A DNA stretch of 42,618 bases from an uncultured Olsenella sp. (GTDB lineage: Bacteria; Actinomycetota; Coriobacteriia; Coriobacteriales; Atopobiaceae): NCBI GenBank assembly GCA_947253595.1, contig CAMXZR010000007.1, forward strand, positions 1 to 42,618, read 5' to 3'. The notes beneath the pieces were generated by a model. The model was not told where the DNA came from, made no database searches, and saw only the letters and a program-made list of their open reading frames with translations. Numbering within the stretch: position 1 is the first letter of the stretch; the number at the start of each line of letters is the position of its first letter. The translations under genes were made by a program, and so were the position numbers. This document shows positions 16,148 to 25,823 of this stretch, one piece after another.

Positions 16148-16999
16148 CTAGGCCACCTGCTCGTGGGCCTCGATCTGCTCGACTGCCTTGGCAACGAAGC
16201 CCTCCGGGAGCACTTGCTCGAAGTCGCCCTCGTCGCAGCTCTTGGCGATCCTGGGGTCGATGGGCAGCTGGTCCAGGGCGGCGATGCCAAAGTGGGCGGC
16301 CGTCTCCTGCAGTCTGCTGGGACCGAAGGGCTCCACGCGCCTGCCGCAGCCGGGGCAGGGGAGCCAGCTCAGGTTCTCGACCAGGCCGATGACGGGGACC
16401 TCCATCATGGCGGCCATGTTGAGCGCCTTGCCTACAACCATCTGGACCAGGTCCTGGGGCGAGCTGACGATCACGACGCCCTCGATGGGCAGGCTCTGGA
16501 AGACGGTGAGGGCCACGTCTCCGGTTCCCGGGGGCATGTCGACCAGCAGGTAGTCGATGTCGCCCCAGCGGGTCTCCTCGAAGAACTGGCGGAGCGCCCC
16601 CATGAGCATGGGGCCGCGCCAGAGCACGGGGTCGGACTCGTTCTCGAGCACGAGGTTGGTGCTCATGACCTTGATGCCCCCGTCGGACTCGATGGGGACG
16701 AGCTTCTCGTCGCGGGCCAGGGCGTGCTTGCCGGACATGCCGAACATCTTGGGTATGGAGGGGCCGGTGATGTCGGCGTCCATGATGGCCACCTTGCGGC
16801 CGTCGCGCCTGAGGCTGGTGGCGATGGCACCGGTGACCAAGGACTTGCCGACGCCGCCCTTGCCCGAGATGACGCCGATCACGTGCCTGATGCTCGAGCC
16901 GGGCTCGGGCTGGAAGGTCTGGGGGCCCTGCTGCTGTCCGCCGTGGCCCAGGGCCGCGTCGACCTCCCTGCGCAGGGCCTCCTCGTCTATGTCTGCCAT
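16148..16999 (-). CDS. Mrp/NBP35-type P-loop ATPase, Fe-S cluster carrier
   Basis: 283 residues from ATG 16999, preceded by AAGGAGAGG; a long open frame upstream lacks similarity. The deviant Walker A reads VISGKGGVGKS (about 42-52). MDADITGPSIPKMFG, LVDMPPGTGDVAL and the C-terminal cysteine pair CPGCG (the Fe-S bridging motif) follow. The DUF59 domain that precedes the ATPase in many Mrp proteins is absent; only about 35 residues stand before the nucleotide fold. It is expected to bind and transfer [4Fe-4S] clusters to apoproteins. It is the first gene of a three-gene operon with two flavoproteins, which follow with zero and one nt spacing. A TAGAAT at 17086-17091 (minus strand) is a possible -10. 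Confidence 0.92.
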   Translation of the reverse strand: MADIDEEALRREVDAALGHGGQQQGPQTFQPEPGSSIRHVIGVISGKGGVGKSLVTGAIATSLRRDGRKVAIMDADITGPSIPKMFGMSGKHALARDEKLVPIESDGGIKVMSTNLVLENESDPVLWRGPMLMGALRQFFEETRWGDIDYLLVDMPPGTGDVALTVFQSLPIEGVVIVSSPQDLVQMVVGKALNMAAMMEVPVIGLVENLSWLPCPGCGRRVEPFGPSRLQETAAHFGIAALDQLPIDPRIAKSCDEGDFEQVLPEGFVAKAVEQIEAHEQVA

Positions 17000-17214
17000 A
17001 TGGGATTCCTCTCCTTGGGAGCGCGGCGCGCCGGGCGGGACGTGGGTCCCATGCGCCGACGCACCCGTGAGTTGCCGATGAGTCGATTCTACCCAAGGGG
17101 ACGGTGGCGCAGCCTGCGGGGTGACGTCCTGGTCGCCCGGCCTGGCTTCTCGCGCCCGCGTGCCGGCCACATCGCGCCCTCTATGGCAACGAGGCGGGGA
17201 ATGTGTGGCTCCCG

Positions 17215-17220
17215 TATAAT
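17215..17220 (+). promoter_or_regulatory. -10 element (TATAAT) of the microprotein gene
   Basis: A consensus TATAAT lies 57 nt before the 26-residue gene at 17278. No good -35 hexamer stands at 16-18 nt upstream, so the promoter may be activator-dependent or weak. It lies in a 278-nt divergent gap shared with the mrp operon. Confidence 0.5.
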
Positions 17221-17277
17221 CGGGGGCATGGGCGAGCCTGCTTTCTCGCATTGCTTGGACCAAGGGGAGGAAACCAA

Positions 17278-17358
17278 ATGAAGGCGCATAAGTTCTTTGC
17301 ATGGGCTACGGTCACCTGCTTCCTGCTTACCATGGTGACTGGCTACAAGCACGCCTAG
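17278..17358 (+). CDS. 26-residue single-span membrane microprotein
   Basis: ATG 17278 to TAG 17358. It starts MKAHKFFAWATVT, continues CFLLTMVTG and ends YKHA. One hydrophobic helix (about residues 6-21) is flanked by a basic N-terminus with KxHK and a short basic C-terminus. The evidence for expression is a strong ribosome site, GGGGAGGAAACC just before the ATG, and a consensus -10 57 nt upstream. The pattern of HKFFAW at the start and TGYKH at the end recalls very short conserved proteins of gut anaerobes (DUF6219-like), from memory and not confirmed. Function unknown; a small membrane regulator or stress peptide would be usual for this size. Confidence 0.68.
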   Translation: MKAHKFFAWATVTCFLLTMVTGYKHA

Positions 17359-17481
17359 CCATTCGTCGCTCGACCCTGGGCTGGTTCGCGCGTAGCGACG
17401 CCGCCCGGGACGCTGTACTTTCCAGCTGGCCAGCCGCCGTTCTTTGTTGTATCTTGTGATTTATCGAGAATCAGTAAATAA

Positions 17482-17512
17482 ATATCGAAAAACGATATAC
17501 TTGTCTTATAAT
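17482..17512 (+). promoter_or_regulatory. Promoter with palindromic operator for the DUF2975 operon
   Basis: ATATCG-AAAAA-CGATAT (17482-17498) is a 6-bp inverted repeat with a 5-nt spacer. A consensus TATAAT -10 follows at 17507-17512, so the palindrome covers the -35 area. A further TATCG half-site lies at 17462-17466. The stretch is AT-rich within GC-rich DNA. The XRE-type protein at 18059 is the natural candidate to bind it (autoregulation); this is inference from position. Confidence 0.6.
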
Positions 17513-17546
17513 GGCCGTCGACGAAGCTCATAAGTCGTCGACGGCC
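17513..17546 (+). other. Perfect 12-bp stem-loop at the transcription start
   Basis: GGCCGTCGACGA (17513-17524) pairs perfectly with 17535-17546 around a 10-nt loop. It begins directly after the TATAAT, so the expected start site lies inside it. It may be a second operator in DNA, a terminator for the upstream microprotein transcript, or a 5' stabilising hairpin. Confidence 0.6.
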
Positions 17547-17597
17547 CTTGGCAGCCGCCGGACCGGTGTCCCGAGCTGATAGTCGTTGGGAGCCCGC

Positions 17598-18056
17598 ATG
17601 TCACGAAGAGAGATGTCCCTTCTCCTCAAGGCGATCGACCTTCTAGCTGTCCTTTCCTGCCTCGTGGTCGCCGTCGCTGCCATCCCGCCTGTCGAGGCGC
17701 GCGGCGTGGTTCCTCCTGGCTCGGCGCTCCTGTTCGCCCTGGGCATCCTGCCCCTCGTCGTCCTGGCGGCGCTGGCGTGGAGGCTCTTCTCGGCCATCGG
17801 TGCGGGAGACGTCTTCACGCGAGGCAACGCGCTCCTCTTGCGGCGCATGGGCTACCTTGCGGCGGCTGACGCAGTCGTGTGGCTCGTCGAGCTCATGGCG
17901 TACCTCTTCCTCGCAGGGCTTGTCGTCTTCAGCGTCGTCGCGTCTCTCTCCGTCGCCCTCGTGTTCTCCGTCTCGCTCGCCGTGGTGTGCGTCGCGCTCT
18001 CGGGGCTCACCCAGAACGCGGCCCAGATCAAAGACGAGAACGACCTGATGGTGTAG
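17598..18056 (+). CDS. DUF2975 membrane protein
   Basis: 152 residues from ATG 17598, chosen because GGGAG lies 5 nt upstream; an in-frame TTG at 17586 is less likely. Four hydrophobic segments are visible (about 13-30, 44-62, 87-108, 110-133). A short cytosolic loop reads FSAIGAGDVFTRGNALLLRRMGY and the tail reads QNAAQIKDENDLMV. The F-T-xxN-xxxLRR loop and the acidic ExDLxV end are typical of DUF2975 proteins. These are regularly encoded directly before a small XRE-type regulator, as here with a 2-nt gap. The role is unproven; a membrane partner that controls the regulator is one idea. Cell location: cytoplasmic membrane. Confidence 0.85.
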   Translation: MSRREMSLLLKAIDLLAVLSCLVVAVAAIPPVEARGVVPPGSALLFALGILPLVVLAALAWRLFSAIGAGDVFTRGNALLLRRMGYLAAADAVVWLVELMAYLFLAGLVVFSVVASLSVALVFSVSLAVVCVALSGLTQNAAQIKDENDLMV

Positions 18057-18058
18057 GC

Positions 18059-18316
18059 ATGGGCCACATCCACGTGAACCTCGATATCATGCTCGCTCGT
18101 CGCCAGATGAGCCTCACCGAGCTCTCCGAGCGCGTCGGCGTGACCATCGCGAACCTCTCGATACTCAAGACGGGGAAGGCGAGGGCGATTCGCTTCACCA
18201 CGCTCGAGGCGATTTGCGAGGAGCTCGACTGCCAGCCTGCCGACCTGCTCGAATACCGCAGGGACACCGACAAGAAGCAACGCACGGACACCGTTGAAAG
18301 GAAGTGGGGCAGATGA
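18059..18316 (+). CDS. XRE/Cro-CI family regulator (YozG-like)
   Basis: 85 residues. HVNLDIMLARRQMSLTELSE begins the helix-turn-helix domain, which continues with RVGVTIANLSILKTGKARAI and FTTLEAICEELDCQPADLL, filling residues about 5-67. A charged tail of 18 residues remains. The order MLARRxMS-TELSExVG--xANLSxLKxGKA-A-RF-TLExIC matches the small regulators paired with DUF2975 proteins. It starts two nt after the DUF2975 stop, and its own stop overlaps the next start (ATGA). The likely target is the palindrome at 17482-17498. Acts in the cytoplasm as a dimer by analogy with Cro-type repressors. Confidence 0.92.
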   Translation: MGHIHVNLDIMLARRQMSLTELSERVGVTIANLSILKTGKARAIRFTTLEAICEELDCQPADLLEYRRDTDKKQRTDTVERKWGR

Positions 18317-19863
18317 GACAGCAAGAAGCCGGGGGCAGGCCCCCCATGCCCGGACAGATCGTGGCTGAGATATCCGCCGAGACGCTCGCCTCCGCCGCCC
18401 CGGTCCGCAGCCCGGAGCCGGCAGGCCCGCGCGATCACCTCGTCCCTGCATGCGCCGCGGGCCTCGCCATCCTCTGGAGCGTCGCTGCCGACCACACGAT
18501 GCTCTCGCTTGCCCTCATCACCGTCTGCGGCGTGGGCATCACGGTCTGCATCTTCGCCTTTTTTGTCGTTGCGCTCGCCCTGCGCGGGGGACTGCGTGAC
18601 CTGGGACGTGCTGCGAAGGCCCTGCTCGTCGCTTGCCTGCTCCTCGCGCTCGCCCCGACCCTCGTGTCAAACCGGGAGCTTCGCATGCTCAACGCCCTCG
18701 TCATGGGGGCGAGCTGCATCCTCGAGTACCTGCTGCTCTCGGGTTGCGCCGAGAACGTGGCGCTGAGCCTCGGCGGCTGCCTGCGCGCCATCGGCTTCTT
18801 CTTCACGGAGCAGTTCTCGAACACCAGCCAGCTCAGGCTGCTGAGCCGGGGCAGCTCGGGCAAGGGTCGGCTTCGCTCGTCCTTGCTGGGCCTGCTCGTT
18901 GCGCTCGTGATTCTCATGGTTGCCGTGCCCCTGCTCTTCAGCGCCGACCCGGTCTTTGCCGACCTCTTCGGGAGGATCCTCGGTTGGCTCGACGACGGGC
19001 TGTTTGCGTGGGGCATGCGTGCCGCCCGCTTCGCCCTTGCCTTCGTCGCCGGCTCCGGGATGCTCTTCGGCGTGCTCCATGGGCACGGGCGTTCCGTGGG
19101 GAGGCTCGAGCCTCGCTCGCCGCTGCGCGCCAGCGCCAGCTCGGTGGGCACCATGCTCGCGGCGCTCGACCTGGTATACCTGCTCTTCGTGGGGGTGCAG
19201 TTTGCCTACCTCTTTGGCGGGGCGAGCTCTCCCGCGATGTTCGGCGGGTATGCCGGCTATGCTCGCTCCGGCTTCTTCCAGCTCGCGGCCGTCGCGGGCA
19301 TCAACATCGTGGTGGTCCTGGCGAGCGTCTGGGTGCGCAGGGACGCCGAGCGCTCCCGACCCGTCGTGGTGCTGCAGCTCGTGCTCCTGGCGAGCATCGT
19401 GGTCATGCTCGCGTCTGCGGCGCTGCGCATGTCGCTCTATGTGGGTGCCTACGGCCTGACCATCCTGCGCCTGCTCACCTTCGTGGGCATGGTGGGGATA
19501 CTCGCGTTGGTCGTGTATGCGACCGTATGGCTGTTGAGGCCCGAGTTCCCCATCTTCCGCTGGGCCGTCGCCACGCTCCTGTGCATCTGGGTCGCCTTCA
19601 TGCTGAGCGGACCTGCGGCGCGCGTCGCCGACTTCAACGTCGACGGATTCCTGGCGGGCAGGGTGCAGAAGATGGACGTCTACTACTTGGGTGACCTCTC
19701 GGCCGATGCGATCCCCGCGCTCGAGCGGCTCGCCGCGCAGAGCCCGGAGTACGCAGAGGAGGCACGTCTGCAGATTCGCGTGCTCCGCGACGGTCTGCGG
19801 CTGAGTGGCTGGCAGGAGCGCTCGGTTGTCGAGATGCTGGAGCTGCAGAAGCCCGAAAGCTGA
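18313..19863 (+). CDS. DUF4173/DUF4153-like polytopic membrane protein
   Basis: 516 residues from ATG 18313, overlapping the regulator's stop by ATGA; an in-frame GTG at 18304 lies too close to the AAGGAA ribosome site. After about 45 polar residues come roughly eleven hydrophobic spans. A conserved middle segment reads YAGYARSGFFQLAAVAGIN (about residues 311-329), the YARxGFFxL signature of DUF4173. The soluble C-terminal domain (about 440-516) contains DVYYLGDLSADAIPALERLA and resembles a small helical repeat. The family is of unknown function and is often co-encoded with XRE regulators in Firmicutes and Actinobacteria. Together with the DUF2975 protein it forms a membrane-and-regulator set. 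Located in the cytoplasmic membrane. Confidence 0.83.
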   Translation: MRQQEAGGRPPMPGQIVAEISAETLASAAPVRSPEPAGPRDHLVPACAAGLAILWSVAADHTMLSLALITVCGVGITVCIFAFFVVALALRGGLRDLGRAAKALLVACLLLALAPTLVSNRELRMLNALVMGASCILEYLLLSGCAENVALSLGGCLRAIGFFFTEQFSNTSQLRLLSRGSSGKGRLRSSLLGLLVALVILMVAVPLLFSADPVFADLFGRILGWLDDGLFAWGMRAARFALAFVAGSGMLFGVLHGHGRSVGRLEPRSPLRASASSVGTMLAALDLVYLLFVGVQFAYLFGGASSPAMFGGYAGYARSGFFQLAAVAGINIVVVLASVWVRRDAERSRPVVVLQLVLLASIVVMLASAALRMSLYVGAYGLTILRLLTFVGMVGILALVVYATVWLLRPEFPIFRWAVATLLCIWVAFMLSGPAARVADFNVDGFLAGRVQKMDVYYLGDLSADAIPALERLAAQSPEYAEEARLQIRVLRDGLRLSGWQERSVVEMLELQKPES

Positions 19864-19917
19864 GGAGGCCCGAGAGCCGCGGACGCGCGAGGGCCGAGCG
19901 ACTCGCCGATGAATATG

Positions 19918-19949
19918 GCCGCCCGGGTGGGGATTTCCGCCAGGGCGGC
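19918..19949 (+). terminator. Terminator after the DUF4173 gene
   Basis: GCCGCCC (19918-19924) pairs with GGGCGGC (19943-19949). After one mismatch a further 5-bp inner stem extends it, and the sequence TTCTGTGT follows. It stands 54 nt after the stop codon. Confidence 0.7.
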
Positions 19950-19965
19950 TTCTGTGTCAAGAAAT

Positions 19966-20052
19966 ACTGCGCATTGGGTTACTTTCAGCCGTAGGAATCC
20001 TGGTCAAACGCGATTCGTCTCCACAATTGAGCCGTTCCGTGCGCAGTTTTTT
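19966..20052 (+). other. Long-range stem ending in a T-run upstream of uvrA
   Basis: ACTGCGCA (19966-19973) is perfectly complementary to TGCGCAGT (20040-20047), and the second arm runs into six Ts (20047-20052). The 66-nt interior can also form an alternative shorter stem with the same second arm, AAACGCG near 20006. A structure of this kind could be a leader with a terminator or the end of a small RNA. No promoter hexamers are convincing, and no coding sequence is present in the 270-nt gap. Confidence 0.35.
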
Positions 20053-20220
20053 GGAGGCTCCTCCCAGTAGCGCGGCGTCGCATCGCCAGGTCGTCCCCCG
20101 GTGGTGGTTTCCCGCTCCGAACCTGGGGATGCTGTCGAATCGACGCCCGGTGACAGAGCCCCCTGCGCATCGGGTATACGCTAGTGCTGTCTGAACGCCT
20201 TCATTTCCAAGGGGTAGCAC

Positions 20221-23130
<2,910 letters not shown>

Positions 23131-23141
23131 GGGAGAGGGAC

Positions 23142-23639
23142 GTGGCGAAGCGGGAGAAGGTCGCGAAGACCAACGCGATGCGCGAGCTCGAGCGCGGGGG
23201 AGTGGCGTATCGCTGCCTCTCCTACGAGGCCGGGGACGAGGACCTCTCCACCGGCGTGGGCGTGCGCATCAGCGAGGCGCTCGGCGAGGACGTCGAGTCG
23301 TCGTTCAAGACCCTGGTGACCGTGACCCCCTCGGGCGGGCACGTGGTCTGCTGCATCCCGGTTGCCGAGGAACTCGACCTCAAGAAAGCCGCCGTCGCAT
23401 CGGGCGAGAAGTCACTCTCGATGATGCACGTGCGCGACCTCGAGGCCGTGACCGGCTATGTCCGAGGCGGCTGCTCTCCCGTGGGCATGAGGAAGGCCTT
23501 TCCCACTCTCATCGACGAGACTGCCCAGCTCTTCGACGACGTGGGCATCTCGGGCGGGAGGCGCGGCCTCAGCCTGCGCCTGGATCCCCTCGAGCTTGCC
23601 GCCTTCACGAAGGCGAAGTTCGCAGACATCTGTCGCTAG
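23142..23639 (+). CDS. ybaK: Cys-tRNA(Pro) deacylase, YbaK/EbsC family
   Basis: 165 residues, matching the family. The start is GTG 23142, with GGGGAGAGGG just upstream and 11 nt after uvrA. TNAMRELERGGVAYRCLSYE opens the fold. ESSFKTLVTVTPSGGHVV contains the key lysine, VTGYVRGGCSPVGMRK is the signature GYxxGGCSPxG loop, and SGGRRGLSLRLDP closes the domain. The enzyme hydrolyses Cys mischarged on tRNA(Pro) made by prolyl-tRNA synthetase. It acts in the cytoplasm alone or bound to that synthetase. It is probably co-transcribed with uvrA; murJ follows after a 64-nt gap holding a hairpin. Confidence 0.95.
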   Translation: MAKREKVAKTNAMRELERGGVAYRCLSYEAGDEDLSTGVGVRISEALGEDVESSFKTLVTVTPSGGHVVCCIPVAEELDLKKAAVASGEKSLSMMHVRDLEAVTGYVRGGCSPVGMRKAFPTLIDETAQLFDDVGISGGRRGLSLRLDPLELAAFTKAKFADICR

Positions 23640-23663
23640 GAGCACGGGACCAGACGTCCGCAA

Positions 23664-23686
23664 GGCCAGGCGAGAGGAGCCTGGCC
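23664..23686 (+). other. Hairpin between ybaK and murJ
   Basis: GGCCAGGC (23664-23671) pairs perfectly with GCCTGGCC (23679-23686) around a 7-nt loop. No T-run follows; the murJ ribosome site (AAGGAG) begins about 5 nt later. It may modulate read-through or translation of murJ. Confidence 0.5.
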
Positions 23687-23703
23687 CAGACAAGGAGCTA
23701 GCA

Positions 23704-25350
23704 ATGCCCAAGCACATGGCAACGCCCACGATCGAGCCCGCACCCTCCGACGGCGAGCCGCAGGACCGCGAGGCGCAGGTCGGCCGCTCCGCCGCCCTCA
23801 TGAGCGCCCTCGTCATCGTGAGCCGCCTCACGGGCTTCTTCCGCACCTGGGGCCAGGCCTACGCGCTGGGCGTCACCGTCACGGCGAGCTGCTACTCCGT
23901 GGCCAACAACCTCCCCAACCAGCTGTACGAGATCGTGGTCGGCGGCATGCTGGTCACGGCCTTCCTGCCGGTCTACCTCTCGGTCAAGAAGCGCCTGGGT
24001 CAGCAGGGTGCCAACGCCTACACCTCCAACCTGGTGACCATAGTCCTCATCCTCATGGGGGCGGTCTGCGTCCTCGGCTTTGCCTTCGCCGGCCAGGTGG
24101 TGTGGACCCAGTCGTTCAGCGCAAGCTCCGACTTCGACAGCGGGCTCGCCGTCTACTTCTTCCGCTTCTTCGTCATCGAGGTCGTGCTCTACGCGCTCTC
24201 GTCGATCCTCTCGGGCGTGCTCAACGCCGAGCGCGACTACTTCTGGTCCAGCGCGGCGCCCATCTTCAACAACTTCGTGACCACCGCCTCCTTCCTCGCC
24301 TATGCCTGGCTCGTCGGCTCCGACCCCCAGCTCGCGCTGGTGCTCCTCGCCCTGGGCAACCCCCTGGGGGTGGCGGTCCAGGTCCTCATGCAGGTCCCGT
24401 CGTTGGCCCGGCATGGCATCCGCATCCGCCTGCACCTTGACCTGCACGACCCGGCGATCAGGGAGACCCTCTCCATCGGCGTGCCCTCGCTGGTGGTGAT
24501 GCTCTGCTCCTTCGAGACCGTGTCGGTCATGACGAGCTCGTCCCTCTCGGTCACGGCGGCCGGCGCCTCGGTGAGCTACTACGCCCGCCTCTGGTACACG
24601 CTGCCCTACGCAATCCTCGCCGTGCCCATCACGACGGCCATGTTCACCGAGCTGTCGGACAACGTGGCTCGCGGCGACATGGAGGCGTACCGGCGCGGCG
24701 TGTCCACCGGAACCGGGCGCATCCTCTTCTTCATGGTCCCCTTCACCCTCTACCTGGTGGCCTTCGCCCGGCCGCTCGTGGTGCTCCTCGCCGCGGGCAA
24801 GTTCTCTGCGTCCGACATTGACGTGACCGCGAGCTACCTGCAGGCGCTCTCGGCCTCGCTTGCCCCGTATGCGGTGGTCATGTACCTGCAGAAGGTCTGT
24901 TCCTCCCTCAGGCGCATGGGTCTCTATGCCAGCGCGCACGTGGTGGCGGCGGCAATCCAGACGGTCATCTGCTTCGTGCTCACGCCGCTCTACGGGCTCA
25001 ACGTGGTGGCGTGGTCCTCCGCGGTCTACATGGTGGCCGTGCTGGTGGTGACCTTCTGGAACCTGCGCCGCACCATCGGCGGGCTGGGCATCCGCGGCAT
25101 GCTGGCGACTGCGGCGCGCTCTCTGGCACTGGGCCTCGCGGGCGCCGTGGCGGGCTGGGCGGTCATGCGCGCGATCGTCGCGGCCGTCCCCTCGCTGAGC
25201 GGCTCGACCATGCGCAGCGCGCTCCTGCTGGTGGTCGCGGGCGGCATCCCCTCGGTGGTCGTGACCTATGGCCTGGCTGCCGTCCTGCGCCTGCCCGAGA
25301 TGTCCGCCGTCAACGCCGTCCTGGGCAGGCTGCTCCACCGGCACGCGTAG
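23704..25350 (+). CDS. murJ: Lipid II flippase MurJ
   Basis: 548 residues from ATG 23704, with AAGGAG 7 nt upstream. About 35 hydrophilic residues lead into fourteen predicted membrane spans. RSAALMSALVIVSRLTGFFR and TWGQAYALGVTVTASCY form the first span region, with the conserved SRxTGxxR motif and its arginine. NLPNQLYEIVVGGMLVTAFL follows, a MurJ/MviN hallmark. RDYFWSSAAPIFNN and the paired central arginines near ISYY-like VSYYARLWYTLP also fit. It moves lipid-linked peptidoglycan precursor to the outer face of the membrane. It follows ybaK, while the 473-nt gap to the his operon ends the unit. Confidence 0.95.
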   Translation: MPKHMATPTIEPAPSDGEPQDREAQVGRSAALMSALVIVSRLTGFFRTWGQAYALGVTVTASCYSVANNLPNQLYEIVVGGMLVTAFLPVYLSVKKRLGQQGANAYTSNLVTIVLILMGAVCVLGFAFAGQVVWTQSFSASSDFDSGLAVYFFRFFVIEVVLYALSSILSGVLNAERDYFWSSAAPIFNNFVTTASFLAYAWLVGSDPQLALVLLALGNPLGVAVQVLMQVPSLARHGIRIRLHLDLHDPAIRETLSIGVPSLVVMLCSFETVSVMTSSSLSVTAAGASVSYYARLWYTLPYAILAVPITTAMFTELSDNVARGDMEAYRRGVSTGTGRILFFMVPFTLYLVAFARPLVVLLAAGKFSASDIDVTASYLQALSASLAPYAVVMYLQKVCSSLRRMGLYASAHVVAAAIQTVICFVLTPLYGLNVVAWSSAVYMVAVLVVTFWNLRRTIGGLGIRGMLATAARSLALGLAGAVAGWAVMRAIVAAVPSLSGSTMRSALLLVVAGGIPSVVVTYGLAAVLRLPEMSAVNAVLGRLLHRHA

Positions 25351-25412
25351 GTGCGCCTCTCTTCGTTGCGAGGGCGCTGGCGCGTCCCTTCGCTGGCGCG
25401 AGTGCGTCCAAT

Positions 25413-25474
25413 GTGGGACATGCCCCGCCGAAGGTGCCCCATGCGTGTGACACCCCGCCGACGGTGCCCGACGC
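25413..25474. repeat. Two adjacent imperfect ~31-bp direct repeats
   Basis: Unit 1 (25413-25444) and unit 2 (25445-25474) lie head to tail and share CCCCGCCGA, GGTGCCC and a GTG-x-GACA start. They differ by a 2-bp gap and a few substitutions. They lie in the 473-nt murJ-his gap. The rest of that gap up to 25757 shows frames open on both strands but no ribosome site or family resemblance, so it is treated as non-coding. Confidence 0.5.
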
Positions 25475-25757
25475 GCCCCTCACCAGCCTGTCCACGCCCG
25501 GCGCGTCCCAGTTTTGCCCGAAAGCGCCAAACGCGCGCGAGGCTGTCATATTTGGCCAGTTGACGCCCATCGACAAGACGCATTTGACGTCATCGGAACA
25601 ATTTGGCGCGCACTGGACGTTGTCGAGGCCGCCTGGGACACGCCGCGCGTCGTCGGCGGAGGGGGGCGCGCAACGGCCACCGTCGCCGCGTCCCGCCGTC
25701 GCACGGTGTCAGCCGGATCGGTCGTGTTTCCGGATGGTGAAGCCTCTCTCCCCTGTG

Positions 25758-25808
25758 CTTTATCGTGATAAAGTACCTCTCGACAAGGATACTTTACTTA
25801 GCTAAAGT
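25758..25808 (+). promoter_or_regulatory. Operator array before the histidine operon
   Basis: CTTTATC-GT-GATAAAG (25758-25773) is a perfect inverted repeat. ACTTTA-CTTAGC-TAAAGT (25791-25808) is a second one, and TAAAGTA (25769-25775) also pairs with TACTTTA (25790-25796). Four TAAAG half-sites thus alternate in 51 bp, the two main dyads centred 34 bp apart. The hisZG start is 15 nt on. A GATACT at 25789 could be the -10. This looks like the binding site of a his repressor, perhaps of the TrpR-related HisR type; the protein is not encoded here. Confidence 0.6.
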
Positions 25809-25823
25809 GCAGGGGAGAGGACC

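Noticed and set aside
15041..17281. A 746-codon plus-strand open frame
   Set aside because: Antisense to the Mrp and BaiN-like genes, whose protein motifs are unambiguous; a GC-rich shadow.
19950..20220. LexA box upstream of uvrA
   Set aside because: No match to the actinobacterial CGAAC-N4-GTTCG type was found in the gap.
25413..25474. CRISPR-like array
   Set aside because: The two repeat units touch without spacers and no cas genes are present.
25351..25757. Open frames on both strands in the murJ-his gap
   Set aside because: Open only because of GC-rich codon bias; no ribosome sites, no recognised family, and they cross the tandem repeat.
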